Below, in pieces: positions 47,369-58,664 of a stretch of 64,000 nucleotides of DNA (position 1 is its first letter; the number at the start of each line of letters is the position of its first letter). The position numbers and the translations under genes are program-made. The stretch spans positions 6,926,720-6,990,719 of the forward strand of contig CM030856.1 of NCBI GenBank assembly GCA_018105865.1. The letters are read 5' to 3'. Under the pieces are notes generated by a model. That model saw nothing but the letters and a program-made list of their open reading frames with translations. It ran no database searches and was not told where the DNA came from. This stretch comes from Metaphire vulgaris. Taxonomy: Eukaryota; Annelida; Clitellata; Crassiclitellata; Megascolecidae.

Positions 47369-47445
47369 CCGCCTTCGATCGAAAACAACCGAGTTGCCGG
47401 CGGCACGGATGCCGGCAACTCGGTTGTTTTCGATCGAAGGCGGTT
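47367..47445. repeat. Perfect 35-bp GC-rich hairpin
   Basis: The arms 47367-47401 and 47411-47445 are exact inverse copies (AACCGCCTTCGATCGAAAAC and onward) around a nine-base loop GGCACGGAT. It lies in a CpG-rich block (about 47.27-47.66 kb) without other element ends. Confidence 0.95.
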
Positions 47446-47689
47446 CGGAGCTTGTTTTGACGGGCCTTTGTCGGATTGCGTCTCGTTGGCGGCGTTCGGT
47501 TTCCTCTCATGTACCCCCCGCCGCACAGGTGGACTCGCCCGTCGCAGCTCGCTCGCTCGCTCGCTCGCTCCATTGGGCTCAAACGCGTTATCTCGTGCCG
47601 CCATCGCGTTTTCTCGGGCACGGCATACTTCTCGAGCAGGTGCCACGAGCGTGATATTATTTATGACGTTTTTCTGGCTTTTGTGAACT

Positions 47690-48243
47690 AGCTGTTCGTT
47701 TTCTAGGTCTTTTTATCTTTCCTCTTTCGAGTAGGGGGGAAGAGGTTCTGGAAGTTTGAGAATTTACGATCATCATCATCATTTTCTTTATTTTCTGCCT
47801 GCGTAGTTAGATACGAAACATTTCCACTTTGCTCTATCTTTTGTTAATCTGCACCCTTCTACGATAGTCCTGTTCGTTGTTTCCAGATCCTCCTTGATGT
47901 TTATTCATACATCTTTTTCTTGCTCTTCCTCGTCCTGTTTCCTTCTACTTTGTATGTATGTATGTATGTATGTAGTGCTTTGCAGGCCCATCAATTCTGG
48001 ACAGTTTTTGCACTCCACACGGCTTTCAAGAATATACCCGTATTTTAGAAACAAGCAGAAATCGTGTAAAGATTCAATCTTTTCAAGAATGGCAAATTGT
48101 CACACGCGCACTTTGCTGGATACAATAGAAAGTGTTAGGAAAGTGTTTAATGATGTTTATTCAAAACAAATGTTTATTGATTTCTGACAGAAGTCATCGA
48201 TAACCGACACAGTTGCGTGCCGTAAATGATAATGGATTCTCTT
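47690..48243. other. Intron 3 sequence, no gene recognised
   Basis: A short (GTAT)n at 47953-47974 and AT-rich unique sequence; nothing else was supported. Confidence 0.4.
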
Positions 48244-48325
48244 TTAACCCCTTAACTGGGGAATAAATCTGTAACTCAATGTAAACTGGACGGCTCTGCG
48301 CCGTCGCGCCCGGTTAAGGGGTTAA
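48244..48325. mobile_element. TTAA-flanked palindromic mini-element
   Basis: TTAACCCCTTAACTGGGG to CCCGGTTAAGGGGTTAA with a TGTAACTCAATGTAAACTGG core. Confidence 0.7.
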
Positions 48326-48613
48326 CGACTCTCTCTACTGCGGCTGGATTCTGAGTTCCATCGATTGATGCCTTTAGAGTGTTAGAACTGGTGCTATAGA
48401 GCTGTATAATAATAACAATTAATTATTAGTCTCCCCAAACTCTCCCAGGATCTGTTCAATAGATTTCTTCTCAGATATTCCAAACATTTCACATACGAAA
48501 TAGCTACCCGAAATCTCAACACAATGTCTAAAGGTTGTGAAATGATAATTAATTATAGGTTAAGATATTTTTAGTTAAAAACATGTATCTGCTTCCATTA
48601 CAAATATCGTTTG

Positions 48614-48721
<108 letters not shown>

Positions 48722-49043
48722 GAACATTTCTAGAGCGCAAATAATCGCAAAGCAGCAAATGCGCTAGAATAACTGTGGTGCATGTGTAGTTATTTGATCA
48801 ACATTAGCGCAACAAATAAATGCGGCTTGATTTGGAAAACACTTACAAACAAAATGACTTTTCAGACAATCTTCAAAACCACTACGCCATTTGTTTCACG
48901 CTCTTGTTCACGATATCTCCCACCGTCTTCAGACTTCTCGGTTAAGTTTGGTGTTTTCTGGTCTGGGCGTGGTCCATTTGTTGGCATTATCTCATGAGCT
49001 TCAGCGGATTTGATACTAACCCATGCCGATCCTTCCTGACCTC

Positions 49044-49216
49044 CAGGGCGCGATTTGTAGGGGGAGGGGGATTCCCCCTCCCACTGCCCAACTGCATCCC
49101 CCTACTCCTACATCCCCCCACTACAGCCTCCCCCCACTGCTACACTTCCCCAACAATTACATCCCCCTCAAGCTCGACATATCCCCCCACTGCTCCAGGT
49201 CACAAATCGCACACTG
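49044..49216. mobile_element. hAT MITE, family M (CAGGGCGCGATTTG ends)
   Basis: CAGGGCGCGATTTGTAGGGG to ACAAATCGCACACTG, with perfect CTGACCTC duplications (49036-49043, 49217-49224). The interior is C-rich with repeated CATCCCCC. A sister copy is at 52425. Confidence 0.92.
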
Positions 49217-49349
49217 CTGACCTCTGATTCTGACCAGGCTAGACCCGGCAGTGGAGAAAGATCTTGCGATGCCCTGCGCGCTACAGAAGCAAGTCGAAGG
49301 TTTCGTCAGCCATTTTGCAGAATTTCAACGGAGAGAAAACGACGCAGAT

Positions 49350-49582
49350 AGAAGAAGAAGAAGAAGAAGAAGAAGAAGAAGAAGAAGAAGAAGAAGAAGA
49401 AGAAGAAGAAGAAGAAGAAGAAGAAGAAGAAGAAGAAGAAGAAGAAGAAGAAGAAGAAGAAGAAGAAGAAGAAGAAGAAGAAGAAGAAGAAGAAGAAGAA
49501 GAAGAAGAAGAAGAAGAAGAAGAAGAAGAAGAAGAAGAAGAAGAAGAAGAAGAAGAAGAAGAAGAAGAAGAAGAAGAAGAAG
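49350..49582. repeat. (GAA)n microsatellite, ~233 bp
   Basis: About 77 uninterrupted GAA units on the receptor gene's sense strand, in intron 3. It is the longest pure trinucleotide in the window. Confidence 0.97.
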
Positions 49583-49748
49583 CACAGCACCACCAGGGAG
49601 AATCATAAGTCATAATTCGGCGCCGCCCGCGTTTGCATCTTGCAGGCGTCAATCAGCACCAAGTCTCTAGAAGACTTGGTTCTCAGCGAAACTGCGCAGC
49701 ATCCGACAATATTATAGACAACGTTGTTGGGAAAATAGACTCCGTGTA

Positions 49749-50035
49749 GTGGCGTATCTAGGGTATGGCAAGCAGTGCAGATGCCCTGGGCGCCACTTGA
49801 AGGGGGCGCCAGAAAAACTCTGTGATCTTGCTCTCAGCGTATTGGAAGATAAGAAACTGCAGAGAAAACTGACTTTCAGCACATTTCTAGACCAGTTCGC
49901 ATCAGTAAAAGCAAGAGAGGTGCATTTGTAGTTTTAATCTTACGTCGATAATATTTCATGATTTGTTGATTAAGGATTTTTTATTAACCTGCTAATTTAA
50001 TTTTCCGCCGCCCTGCCACGGCGCCAAATACCCTA
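49749..50035. mobile_element. Possible hAT remnant (TAGTGGCGTATCTAGGG)
   Basis: TAGTGGCGTATCTAGGGTAT on the left and AAATACCCTACGC on the right partly mirror each other, and GGGCGCC blocks lie inside. No duplication is visible. Confidence 0.35.
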
Positions 50036-50248
50036 CGCAAATATGGACATGGGTCAGTTTTTAAAAATACAATCCAGTATACATCATCATTTAGGCCCAA
50101 CCCAACCCACCCACGAAAGTAATAGGGTTACTTGACCCAACCCAACTCAACCCGCCGCAACACATTACAATTTCTTAAACCATTACTTATTTCTGACCCA
50201 ACCCACCAGAAACATGGAAATGTCTAACACAACTCAATCCAGCACAAC

Positions 50249-50373
50249 CAGTGGCGTAGCCAGGGGGTTATGGGTTAAACCCCCTGGGTGTTCGGCCAAT
50301 TTTTTTATATTGCGGATCAATATAGTTGTACGCGCTCATATACCTGTATAATTCCCTTCATCCTTAATCAAGC

Positions 50374-50435
<62 letters not shown>

Positions 50436-50553
50436 CTTTATTCGTGACAACACAGTATCAAATAGTACAAATAGTTAACGACCTTTTTGCTTGTCAGGTT
50501 TTTCCGTGTTTGTGATCATAACTCCCCTTCGAGAAATCCTGGCTACGCCACTG
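50249..50553. mobile_element. hAT element, family F, nested, with (AAT)n
   Basis: CAGTGGCGTAGCCAGG to CTGGCTACGCCACTG, inside family D sequence. It holds an (AAT)n at 50387-50434 and a reversed CCTTTTTGCTTGTCAGG module. Confidence 0.8.
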
Positions 50554-50571
50554 AACCCAACCAGGGCGTAG

Positions 50572-50696
50572 CCAGGAATTTGATTTGGGAGGGTATAAAT
50601 ATTTTGGGTGGGTATAAATCTTAACTATAAACCATATAAACCTCTTATAATCACATGTAAATCACATAAAAAACTTTTAAGGTAGACTGATTTGGG

Positions 50697-50737
<41 letters not shown>

Positions 50738-50740
50738 GAT
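50572..50740. mobile_element. hAT MITE, family A, right end missing, with (TA)n
   Basis: It starts CAGGGCGTAGCCAGGAATTT and runs to ACCGATATACCCCC, where the family sequence stops before GTCGCTACG. A (TA)n of about 36 bp replaces the usual TATA motif. Confidence 0.75.
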
Positions 50741-51700
50741 ATACCCCCGAACCCAACCCATGAGTGAACCCAACCCATGTTCATGTCTGACCCTAGGTAC
50801 ACCCCTGAATGAGTTGAAAATCGTTCTCTCTTAATGCTAGGACAAAGAATCGTTATATTCGACGTTCGCTGCAAAGCAAGTGAATTATTTCCGACATTCG
50901 ACTTTTTCAGTTCGACCGCAGGTCAACGCGTAAGACACAATTAGACATAAAAACCCGTATCACGTATGGCGCTGTATCATCGCTGTCTTATGCACCGTAC
51001 TCTGTGTATTCGTGATCGAGGTTGACTTGGTGCTCCATCTATTTTCTTCACCCACCGACACTCCCAGATATCGCTCGCTTCATTGATAAATTGAATTAAT
51101 CGCGGGGACGTGGCGCGATTTAGTCTCGCCCCAAATGTTGTCTATCATCCAGATTATCCGCCCGTAATGTGATAGAATTTTTTTGAAATCACTTTTTCTT
51201 GGCCGCTGCTGAGACGAAAACTGTGGACGGTTGGTAAAGCGTGGAAAGATGCGCACACACACAGAGGCGTTAACTCTCTCACCCCTATTGGTCTTGGGCG
51301 TCCGTTCCATAAACCCTGGCCTCCTGGGGGAAATTATGGGGATGCTTGGCGCATTTCTTACATTGTTCTGAAGCACCTGCCCATATGTCACACAATTCAG
51401 CAACGAACAATGGTTTGCTGTTTTAGCAGAAGAGCATTGGACAACTCTGGAATTTTAGAGTGTCCAATAGCATCGACCCTATCGTCGCCAGGGAGGCGTT
51501 ATATTCTTTCACTGAATTCTGTTCCCAGAGCGTCACATTCTTTCTGAAGGAACATACCAAACAATGCCCCTATTCAGGCGTGCCCCCGCCTCCCGATTTC
51601 CCGCTAGTCATTCTTTCCCGAGATATCCCTTCAGGGCAAAATGGGTTTATGGGCGACACCTGCTATTAGTATCATCGTTACTTGTTTGCTGGTATGCTTA

Positions 51701-51891
51701 CAGTGGCGTAGCACGGGGAGGGGGTTTGGGGGTTAGGACGGTTAGGTTTTGGACGGCGCGAAAAAAATATGTTATGTACGTATTCCCAGGCAATTTTTAT
51801 TTTTTGAGGCGATTTTGGGGTGAAAACCTCTCCTTGGTGGTTATCGATGACCTTTTTCAAAACCTCCCTTCCGAAATCCTGGCTCTGCTTC
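51701..51891. mobile_element. hAT element, family F, degraded
   Basis: CAGTGGCGTAGCACGGGG on the left and TCCGAAATCCTGGCT on the right; the right tip is altered. Confidence 0.55.
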
Positions 51892-52130
51892 ACGACAATT
51901 CAATCACTTCAGATGCTGAAAGGGCATTTCAAATATGCATGTATACAATAAGCCACCAGAAATAAGAAATACAAAAAGTTATTTGAATCCATTGTAAGTT
52001 TAGACACCTGACGAAATCAAATATGCATGTATACAATAAGCTACAAGAAATAAGATTGTTCCGAAGATCAGAGTTTCCAGCAACTTATTGGGCGACCAGT
52101 ACCACTTCTGGTCGAAAGCGGGTTTTCTGG

Positions 52131-52132
<2 letters not shown>

Positions 52133-52195
<63 letters not shown>

Positions 52196-52221
52196 ATATA
52201 ATATATATATATATATGTATA
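52133..52221. repeat. (TA)n microsatellite
   Basis: About 30 TA units followed by imperfect TA-rich sequence. Confidence 0.95.
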
Positions 52222-52424
52222 TATATATAATACATATATATTATAATGTAATATGATTTGATATAATATAATATAATATAATTCGTGGCCGCTTTGGCGC
52301 AGACGGGATGTCACTATTCCGGCGAAATTTAGATATTTATTATTATTTACGCTGGATAAATTATGCCTGCCAACGAACTGAGTTTACTTCCAAGCATAGA
52401 ATATCCTCCTTAGTGGTTTGAGCG

Positions 52425-52554
52425 CAGGGCGCGATTTGTAGGGGAAGGGGAATTCCCTCGCCCAACTGCACCCCTACTGCTGCATCTTCCAACAACTCAT
52501 TCCCAAGCTCGACATATCCTCCCCCCACTGCTCCAGGTCACAAATCGCCACCTG
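52425..52554. mobile_element. hAT MITE, family M
   Basis: CAGGGCGCGATTTGTAGGGG to ACAAATCGCCACCTG, with perfect TTTGAGCG duplications (52417-52424, 52555-52562). Confidence 0.92.
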
Positions 52555-52562
52555 TTTGAGCG

Positions 52563-53250
52563 TACGCTGAAGGAATATGATGCTGAAAGCCTTATCGACG
52601 TACGGTATGTGACCGCATCTACAGGCATTTGGGTCGGCTGAGACCGTCAATTTAATTGCTTCTGTGACAAGACGACACAAAAGCGGTAATTTGCTTCATT
52701 GTTCTCTAGCGAGTGTGGTATGGTATGCAAGTGGGAGGTCTGTCTCCTATTGGATGGCGTGCCTTTATTATTGACACATCCAATTGTCCAATGATTGCTT
52801 GTTGTCCTTCAGCGAACAATGAATGGTCTATGTCCTCCAGAAGCAATGGATAACTCAAAAAGGACTTCTCGGGTTTATGGAACGCTAGCGGAAGCCGGTT
52901 TTGCGGCTTTACGGGTCCACAGGGTTAATAGACATTATTGTCTTTCTGGAATCATTTCAACTTGGTAGTAGCGAGGGATATATTTATTGGCCGCTCCCAA
53001 AACTCAAACAGCAAACCATTTTTGACGAATTGTATGGCTATAAATATTTGGCGTAACCACGGGGCGGCCCCCTTTGCGAACACAGTTGAACATCGCATAA
53101 CCATTCGAGTTGACGCCAAGACCTAGCAGGCAATCGGTCGATGACCTACTTACCTGGAAGCTGATTGGTTGAACGGCAACGATTTCCGGCTGAATTATTC
53201 GCTAGAATGTGCAAACGCATTCGCAACGACTACACGTCACTTAATCTTCA
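52563..53250. other. Intron 3 sequence, no gene recognised
   Basis: Mixed-composition unique sequence; no exon or element ends could be supported. Confidence 0.4.
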
Positions 53251-53258
53251 CTTGACGT

Positions 53259-53537
53259 CAGGGGTTAAATTGAACCGGATCTTACGGGATCTCTGTGATC
53301 CGGGACGTCTGAAAAGAGATCCGGAACGTCTGGCATCAGGTCCGGAACGTACTTTTTATTCGTTGTGATCTTTTATTGTCTACTTTAGCACTTTGCATGC
53401 ACGGGAAAGAAAAGAAAACGCGAACTGTGCTCTAAATGTTCGTTTAAAACTAATTTTAAAAAAGTTGTCAAAAAATTTTGTGGCCGAAGGAAAAAATAAG
53501 GAGATCCGGCACCTCTGAAAAAGTAATTTAACCACTG
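53259..53537. mobile_element. hAT MITE, family K
   Basis: CAGGGGTTAAATTGAACCGG to AAGTAATTTAACCACTG, flanked by CTTGACGT and CTTAACGT. It is homologous, in inverse orientation, to 41059-41306. Confidence 0.82.
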
Positions 53538-53719
53538 CTTAACGTATAACCTAGCGTAGCATAACCTAGAAACCCCATCACCTAACTGCCTGCAAGGAGA
53601 TTATTATTATTTCGATCGATCTACACTAGAACTTCCTTATAACGTATTTAGTATGTCTGCAAATTTTAGTACGTTATATTCGAGGCTTGTTATAGCCAAT
53701 ATTATCCAATACGATAGCG

Positions 53720-54070
53720 CAGCGGTTCTCAACCTTTATAGTGCTGCGACCCTTTTAATCCAATTCCCTATTATGTGGCGATCCCCCAACGGTAAAATTA
53801 TTTTCGTTCACAATGTAAGCTGCTAAAAATAATAATGCTACGACAATCAAAATGTTCGAAATCGTTATTATTTAATTGTCTCCATGTCTATCCTCTAATG
53901 ACAATTATAGTGAAACAACTAGTACGTCGTAACTACTAACTACCACTGAGGAAATTTTGTACAATAACAAGAAAAGAGACAACCCAATATTTCTGATGGT
54001 CTCAGGCGACCTCTGGCAAATCGTCATTCGACCTCCCTGGGGGTCGCGACCCACAGGTTGAGAACCGCTG
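53720..54070. mobile_element. hAT MITE, family J2 (CAGCGGTTCTCAACC ends)
   Basis: CAGCGGTTCTCAACC to GGTTGAGAACCGCTG are perfect 15-bp ends with perfect CGATAGCG duplications (53712-53719, 54071-54078). The interior carries GTGCTGCGACCC and GGGTCGCGACCC. Confidence 0.95.
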
Positions 54071-54141
54071 CGATAGCGTATCACACGGGACCGTATGGTA
54101 CATTGCAGTTCTTTATAACCGAATACACGTTATAATCGTCG

Positions 54142-54221
54142 TTAACCCCTTAACTGGGGATCCCGGATATATCCGTCCATTTTACATTGAGTTACAGTTA
54201 AATACACGGTTAAGGGGTTAA
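54142..54221. mobile_element. TTAA-flanked palindromic mini-element
   Basis: It is nearly identical to the 62931 copy: TTAACCCCTTAACTGGG, a TTTACATTGAGTTACAG core, and GGTTAAGGGGTTAA. Confidence 0.75.
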
Positions 54222-54750
54222 CGGATTCCATTATGACGAAGTCCTGTTTTATTTTCTAGACTAAGTTCTCGACTTATTTCATTTCTTTGCCGAATTATTT
54301 ATCTACGGGATTCGATGTCGGGCCTTTTGTTGTTGCACCGGAGTGTTGCCGCCGTAGAAAACGGATTCGTGTCGATGTTTCCTTTGGACCGCCGATTACA
54401 TTATTATATATTATCCGTCCTTATTTTCTATCCACACACTTAACCAGCACGAACCCGTTTGTTTGGACAATCGGTTCGCGGGAACGCTATCCATCAGACG
54501 GGTCCTTATAATGATCAGCGGGAAGTCGTCTGCCGATTCGATCACGTGACCACAGGGACTTCCGGTCCGTTTTCGTTCTTATTATCGCCGTTCAGAGTGA
54601 AGATTAAGAAGAGAGGAAAGGGGCGGAAGAGGCGGAAGAAGGACGACTCTGCTGCCTCCATCTGGTGGTCGTGTAATAACAGACGCCCTTATACCTTGCA
54701 GGTGTCTTAAGAAGAACGTTTAATTAAGTTGACCCTGGGTTTGAGGTGCG
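54222..54750. other. Unique GC-richer block, no gene recognised
   Basis: Free of element ends, with short open frames that show no domain. Confidence 0.3.
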
Positions 54751-54751
54751 C

Positions 54752-54785
<34 letters not shown>

Positions 54786-55330
54786 CGTCTCGTGCAGTGC
54801 TGTTGCACTTCGAAGTGCAGCGGTTCAGAGGAGGAGTGCAGGAGGAGGAAGAGAAAGAGGAGGAGGAAGAGGAGTGCAGGAGGAGGAGGAGGATAAGGAA
54901 GTGGAGGAGGAGGAGGAGGAGGGAGGAGGAGGAGGAGGAGGAAGAGGAAGAGGAGTGCAGGTGAAGGCGGCAGACAGAGTGAACCACATCTTCTCGGGAG
55001 TTTTTGAGAGGAAAGAAGAGAGACGAAGAATTAACGAAGAGAAAAGAAGAAGAAAAGAAGGAACATTGGATCTGTCGAGAGTTTTTCTGAAAGCCGTCAT
55101 TCCTCCCCCTTCCTTCAGTTCCGTCAATCCTTCGCTCCCTCCTTCGTCTGAGTCATTTCTTCCCTCTTTCCTTCAGATCGGTCATTCCTTCTCTCCTTCT
55201 TTCTTTCCTTCAGCTTCGTCACTGCTTCCCTCCTTTCTTCAGAAAGTACTTCTTACTTACCTGCCTCTATTCTTCTTCCTTCAGCACCGTCGCTCACTCA
55301 CTCCTTCCCTCCTTCCTCTCGATCTCCGGC
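54752..55330. repeat. (GT)n, then purine-rich and pyrimidine-rich blocks
   Basis: (GT)n at 54753-54783; GAGGAG-rich sequence at 54830-54960 with repeated GAGTGCAGG units; CTTCCTT-rich sequence at 55090-55325. Open frames over it are compositional. Confidence 0.8.
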
Positions 55331-55883
55331 CGTGTTCCGGAGTAAAGGACTTCTCACTCAGGGTAAAGTATTGATTGGTTAACGACTCTCGGAAGGTTTC
55401 GCGGAAGAAGAGCCCTTCAAGTGGGCATCGGTTGTTGTTCCCGGACACCCACAGACCGACCGCTCCGAGCGCCTTCGGTAATCTCCGGTGCAGTTAGTGA
55501 AAGTGTGAGCGGCGTGATAACTTTGACAGCGGTCTTCACAGTCGGAACACTGTTTAGCTTCGTATATATTAAAGTCTCAGTGCTAAAGACCTCTTGAGTG
55601 TAACATTAAACCGACTTGACTGTAGGCTTATATAGTGATGTTTTGAACCTCAATCAGGTTTTATGGTGCAGGCTAGTACAATGGTAATGACCGGTAATTG
55701 CGAATTTTAACAGATGAATTTCTTTGAACGCCTTATACGACTAAATCGCGTTCGTAAGAGGATCATAAGGTCAAAAGATTTATGGAATTTGCTCATTTTT
55801 ATTATGGTGAAGACAAACTCTAAAGCTATAAGTGTTTCATTAAACAGTTAATGTATTACGCCCACGAAAACGTGCATAAGATC
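55331..55883. other. Intron 3 sequence, no gene recognised
   Basis: No supported element or exon. Confidence 0.4.
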
Positions 55884-56133
55884 AACGGGCGTAGCCAGGA
55901 ATTTAATTTGTGGGTATAAATTTGTGGGTATATATTGTATATATTATATAATATTTTTTATATATCACATATATTATATAGGGCATTATAGGCTTATATT
56001 GTATATTATATAAGTTATATATATTGTGTATATATTTGTTATATATACTGTATTTTATTTATAATTTTATATATATACTGATTTTTATGGGGTATATATA
56101 CTGATTTGCCCCTCTCCCGTCGCTACGTTCCTG
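55884..56133. mobile_element. hAT MITE, family A, TA-expanded
   Basis: AACGGGCGTAGCCAGG to GTCGCTACGTTCCTG, flanked by ATAAGATC and GTAAGATC. The middle is an irregular TATATT-rich expansion. Confidence 0.82.
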
Positions 56134-56163
56134 GTAAGATCTAACTTTGCACAACATCTATTC

Positions 56164-56487
56164 CAGGGGTGGCCAACCTTGTGCTACAAGCGGACCATTA
56201 TAAATTTTGATCTGTACGCGGAGGGCCGCATTTTTTGGTGCCCCTTTGAACATCATTGCTTTCAACAGTAGTACAGTCACCGAAGTCACGTACTGGTATA
56301 GTAACTGGTAACAGTTACAATTAAACAGCAGTAATTTACTATTTTACTATAAATTAAGCACAGGAACTAAAAGTCTTGCTCATGACTCAATGTTTTAAGC
56401 ATAGATAGGACCAATAAAGTTTATCTGGAAAAATGTCTGAAGGCCGCCAAACAGCTGCTATCTGCAGCCGCCGGTTGGCCATCCCTG
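56164..56487. mobile_element. hAT MITE, family N (CAGGGGTGGCCAACC ends)
   Basis: CAGGGGTGGCCAACC to GGTTGGCCATCCCTG, with perfect ATCTATTC duplications (56156-56163, 56488-56495). Confidence 0.95.
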
Positions 56488-56562
56488 ATCTATTCAGTTA
56501 AACAGTGTGTGGAGTTTGTAGGGTGGCAAGACGGGTAATTATCTGGCGTTTAGTGACTTCAC

Positions 56563-56903
56563 CAGTGGCGTAGCCAAGGGTGATTTATTTGGGGGCTAAA
56601 ACCCTTCTTGGGCGCCGACGAAAATAATTTTTTTATGTGTTTCCATGCATTTTAAATTTTCGGACGCGGTTTTGAGGGTCAAACCCTCTTGGGGCTGCTG
56701 ACCAGAAGTGCGCCATAGGCGTGACGAAGTTTTTTGCTTTTCAGCATCTGAAAGCAACTGAAAGGAAACATTTTAGAGGGAAAGACATAGGATAGATACA
56801 TAGGATGACCTTTCCTTTTTTCTTGTCAAAATTTTTCGAAAGTTGGTTACGGTCAAAAGTCAAAACCAAACCCCCAATTCCGGAAATCCTGGCTACGCTA
56901 CTG
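56563..56903. mobile_element. hAT element, family F
   Basis: CAGTGGCGTAGCCAAGG to CTGGCTACGCTACTG, with perfect GACTTCAC duplications (56555-56562, 56904-56911). Modules are present in a weaker form. Confidence 0.93.
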
Positions 56904-56931
56904 GACTTCACCTTACCCGGCTTACAGATGC

Positions 56932-57086
56932 TCTCTCTCTTTCTTTCTCTCTCTCTCTTTCTCACTCACACACGCTCACACATACACAAACAAACACACA
57001 CACACACACACTCTCTCTCACTCTCTCTCTTTTGCTCTCTCGTTCTCTGTATATATGTATGTATATGTATATATGTGTGTGCACAG

Positions 57087-57128
<42 letters not shown>
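56932..57128. repeat. (CT)n-(CA)n-(CT)n-(TA)n compound microsatellite
   Basis: Dinucleotide blocks in series, ending in about 18 TA units at 57092-57127. Confidence 0.93.
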
Positions 57129-57130
<2 letters not shown>

Positions 57131-57141
57131 CCATCGGTAGT

Positions 57142-57258
57142 TACTAAGTAAGTAAGTAGACCTAAGTAAGTAAAATCTCGTGATAATATAATATAATATA
57201 ATATAACAAGGTTTAAAGTGGTTCAGTAGGGACTGCCCTGTGTGAGAACCACTGTATA
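57142..57258 (-). mobile_element. LINE 3' end, family L, with (TATAA)n tail
   Basis: TTTAAAGTGGTTCAGTAGGG and TGAGAACCACTG match the family L stub. The tail on the minus strand is TATTA units plus (ACTT)n-like sequence, not AAT as in the other copies. Confidence 0.65.
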
Positions 57259-57481
57259 GCTGAAGGTCATCAGGCATTATTTTTAAATAACTAATATATA
57301 GGTGCTTAGACTGCGTACACTATAGTGATCGCAATGAAAAAAGTTATTTTTGGTCGCCAAGGGGGCCTAACCCTCTAAACCCCTAAACTCCTCCATTCCC
57401 TATCATTTTTTTAGAACATGATTATAAATCCATCTGTTTGACTTGGCTCATACAGCATAGACTGTCACGGTGTCACATGGT

Positions 57482-57548
57482 CAGTGGCGTAGCCAGGATT
57501 TTCAGAAAGGTGGCTTATGGTTACCATATTCCCAACTTCGAAGTTTCA
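57482..57548. mobile_element. Left end of a hAT family F element
   Basis: CAGTGGCGTAGCCAGGATT and TGGTTACCATATTCCCAACT match family F; the rest is missing. Confidence 0.55.
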
Positions 57549-58260
57549 CGCTTTCAATGATTTATTTAACTATATACATTATATGCATAACTATTTTTAT
57601 ATAAGCCTATAACTTATTTAACATAATGAAACAATAAAAAGTTCTTCTCGTACTGGTCTGATTCACCCCTCCCCCTCACTGACCTTGCTCTCAAATACAC
57701 ACTCTTATGCACAGTTGAATGATTCGTTTGTCGAATAGCCGCTGAAGAAATTAACACACTATGCAAGAGATAGACAAAACATAGCTCAATCTTGTCTCTA
57801 ACAGTGCAGTTTAATGTTTTGAAAGAAGACGCAGAAGTAGATTGCTTTTTCACAAGCTATTTATTTATTCATCCCGTCTCTTTATCGTGTTCATTTTATC
57901 TCATCTAATGAGTTTGTTTAGAGACGCACCCTCCCTACGGATGAGTTACCGTTGATAGGATGGGACCGGTCGGATGTGGCTAGTACTCGGTACTTACCTG
58001 GTACTTGTTTATTTGGTGGCTGTTGGCAGCGGACTTGTAATTCAATTTTTCTCTCGATCTGTCGTCATGGTAACCGCCACTTTGTTTAGGCGGGTCGCGA
58101 AGACGTCATTTATCGGCATCCGCGAATGTTGCGATTGGGGGAGGGGAACGGGGTGGGGGGGGCGAAGAGGGGAGAGAAGGGGCACCTCTGCCAACGCCAC
58201 GGGCATCTAAATATCAAGTGCTCCACTGAATTTACAAAAACCTTTTCTACTCGCTTGAAA
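57549..58260. other. Intron 3 sequence, no gene recognised
   Basis: Unique sequence with a G-rich patch at 58137-58185 (GGGG runs). No exon supported. Confidence 0.4.
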
Positions 58261-58261
58261 A

Positions 58262-58400
58262 AACAGTCTAATGTAATCTAATCTAATCCGCTCTTAAACT
58301 TCTATGGCGCCACTTCGTAATGCACAGGAGTATCAGCCGATGGCACGCCAAATGAAAATCATTCAAGATCCAGGTCAAATCCAGGGTATACGGCCTGACA
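58262..58400 (-). mobile_element. Retroelement 3' stub with (TAATC)n tail
   Basis: AAACTTCTATGGCGCCACTT and CACAGGAGTATCAGCCGATG match the 26.26-kb and 59.74-kb copies. Confidence 0.6.
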
Positions 58401-58408
58401 ACCAGGTG

Positions 58409-58664
58409 TTGTGGCGTAGCCAAGGGGAAGTTTGGGGGTTAAACCCCATTAGGTTGTTCGCAGTATAGGGAATGGAGGGGTTTAGGGGTTCGGGGGGTTA
58501 AGCCCCCTTGGCGGCCAAGAATAACTTTTTTCATTGCGATCACTATATAGTGTAAGCGTTCATACACCTATATATTAGTTATTAAAAATAATGCCTGGTG
58601 GCGAGGACTTTTTGTGTTGCTGCAATCAGTCTTTTCTTGGGTTGCTGGACGAGCTACGCCACTG
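58409..58664. mobile_element. hAT element, family F
   Basis: TTGTGGCGTAGCCAAGG to GAGCTACGCCACTG, with perfect ACCAGGTG duplications (58401-58408, 58665-58672). Its interior at 58465-58575 is homologous, inverted, to 57290-57420. Confidence 0.9.

Larger units (their letters stand above)
50043..50790. mobile_element. hAT element, family D, with two nested elements
   Basis: The left end ATGGACATGGGTCAG and the right end CCCATGTTCATGTCTG, plus AACCCAACCC units on both sides, mark a family D copy. Inside lie a family F element (50249-50553) and a family A element (about 50572-50740). Confidence 0.65.

Noticed and set aside
47266..47686. Several overlapping frames on both strands
   Set aside because: A CpG-rich block opens all frames at once; only the frame ending at an AATAAA was kept, at low confidence.
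54754..55374. 206-codon plus-strand frame
   Set aside because: It consists of GT, GGA and CTTCC simple sequence with strong composition bias.
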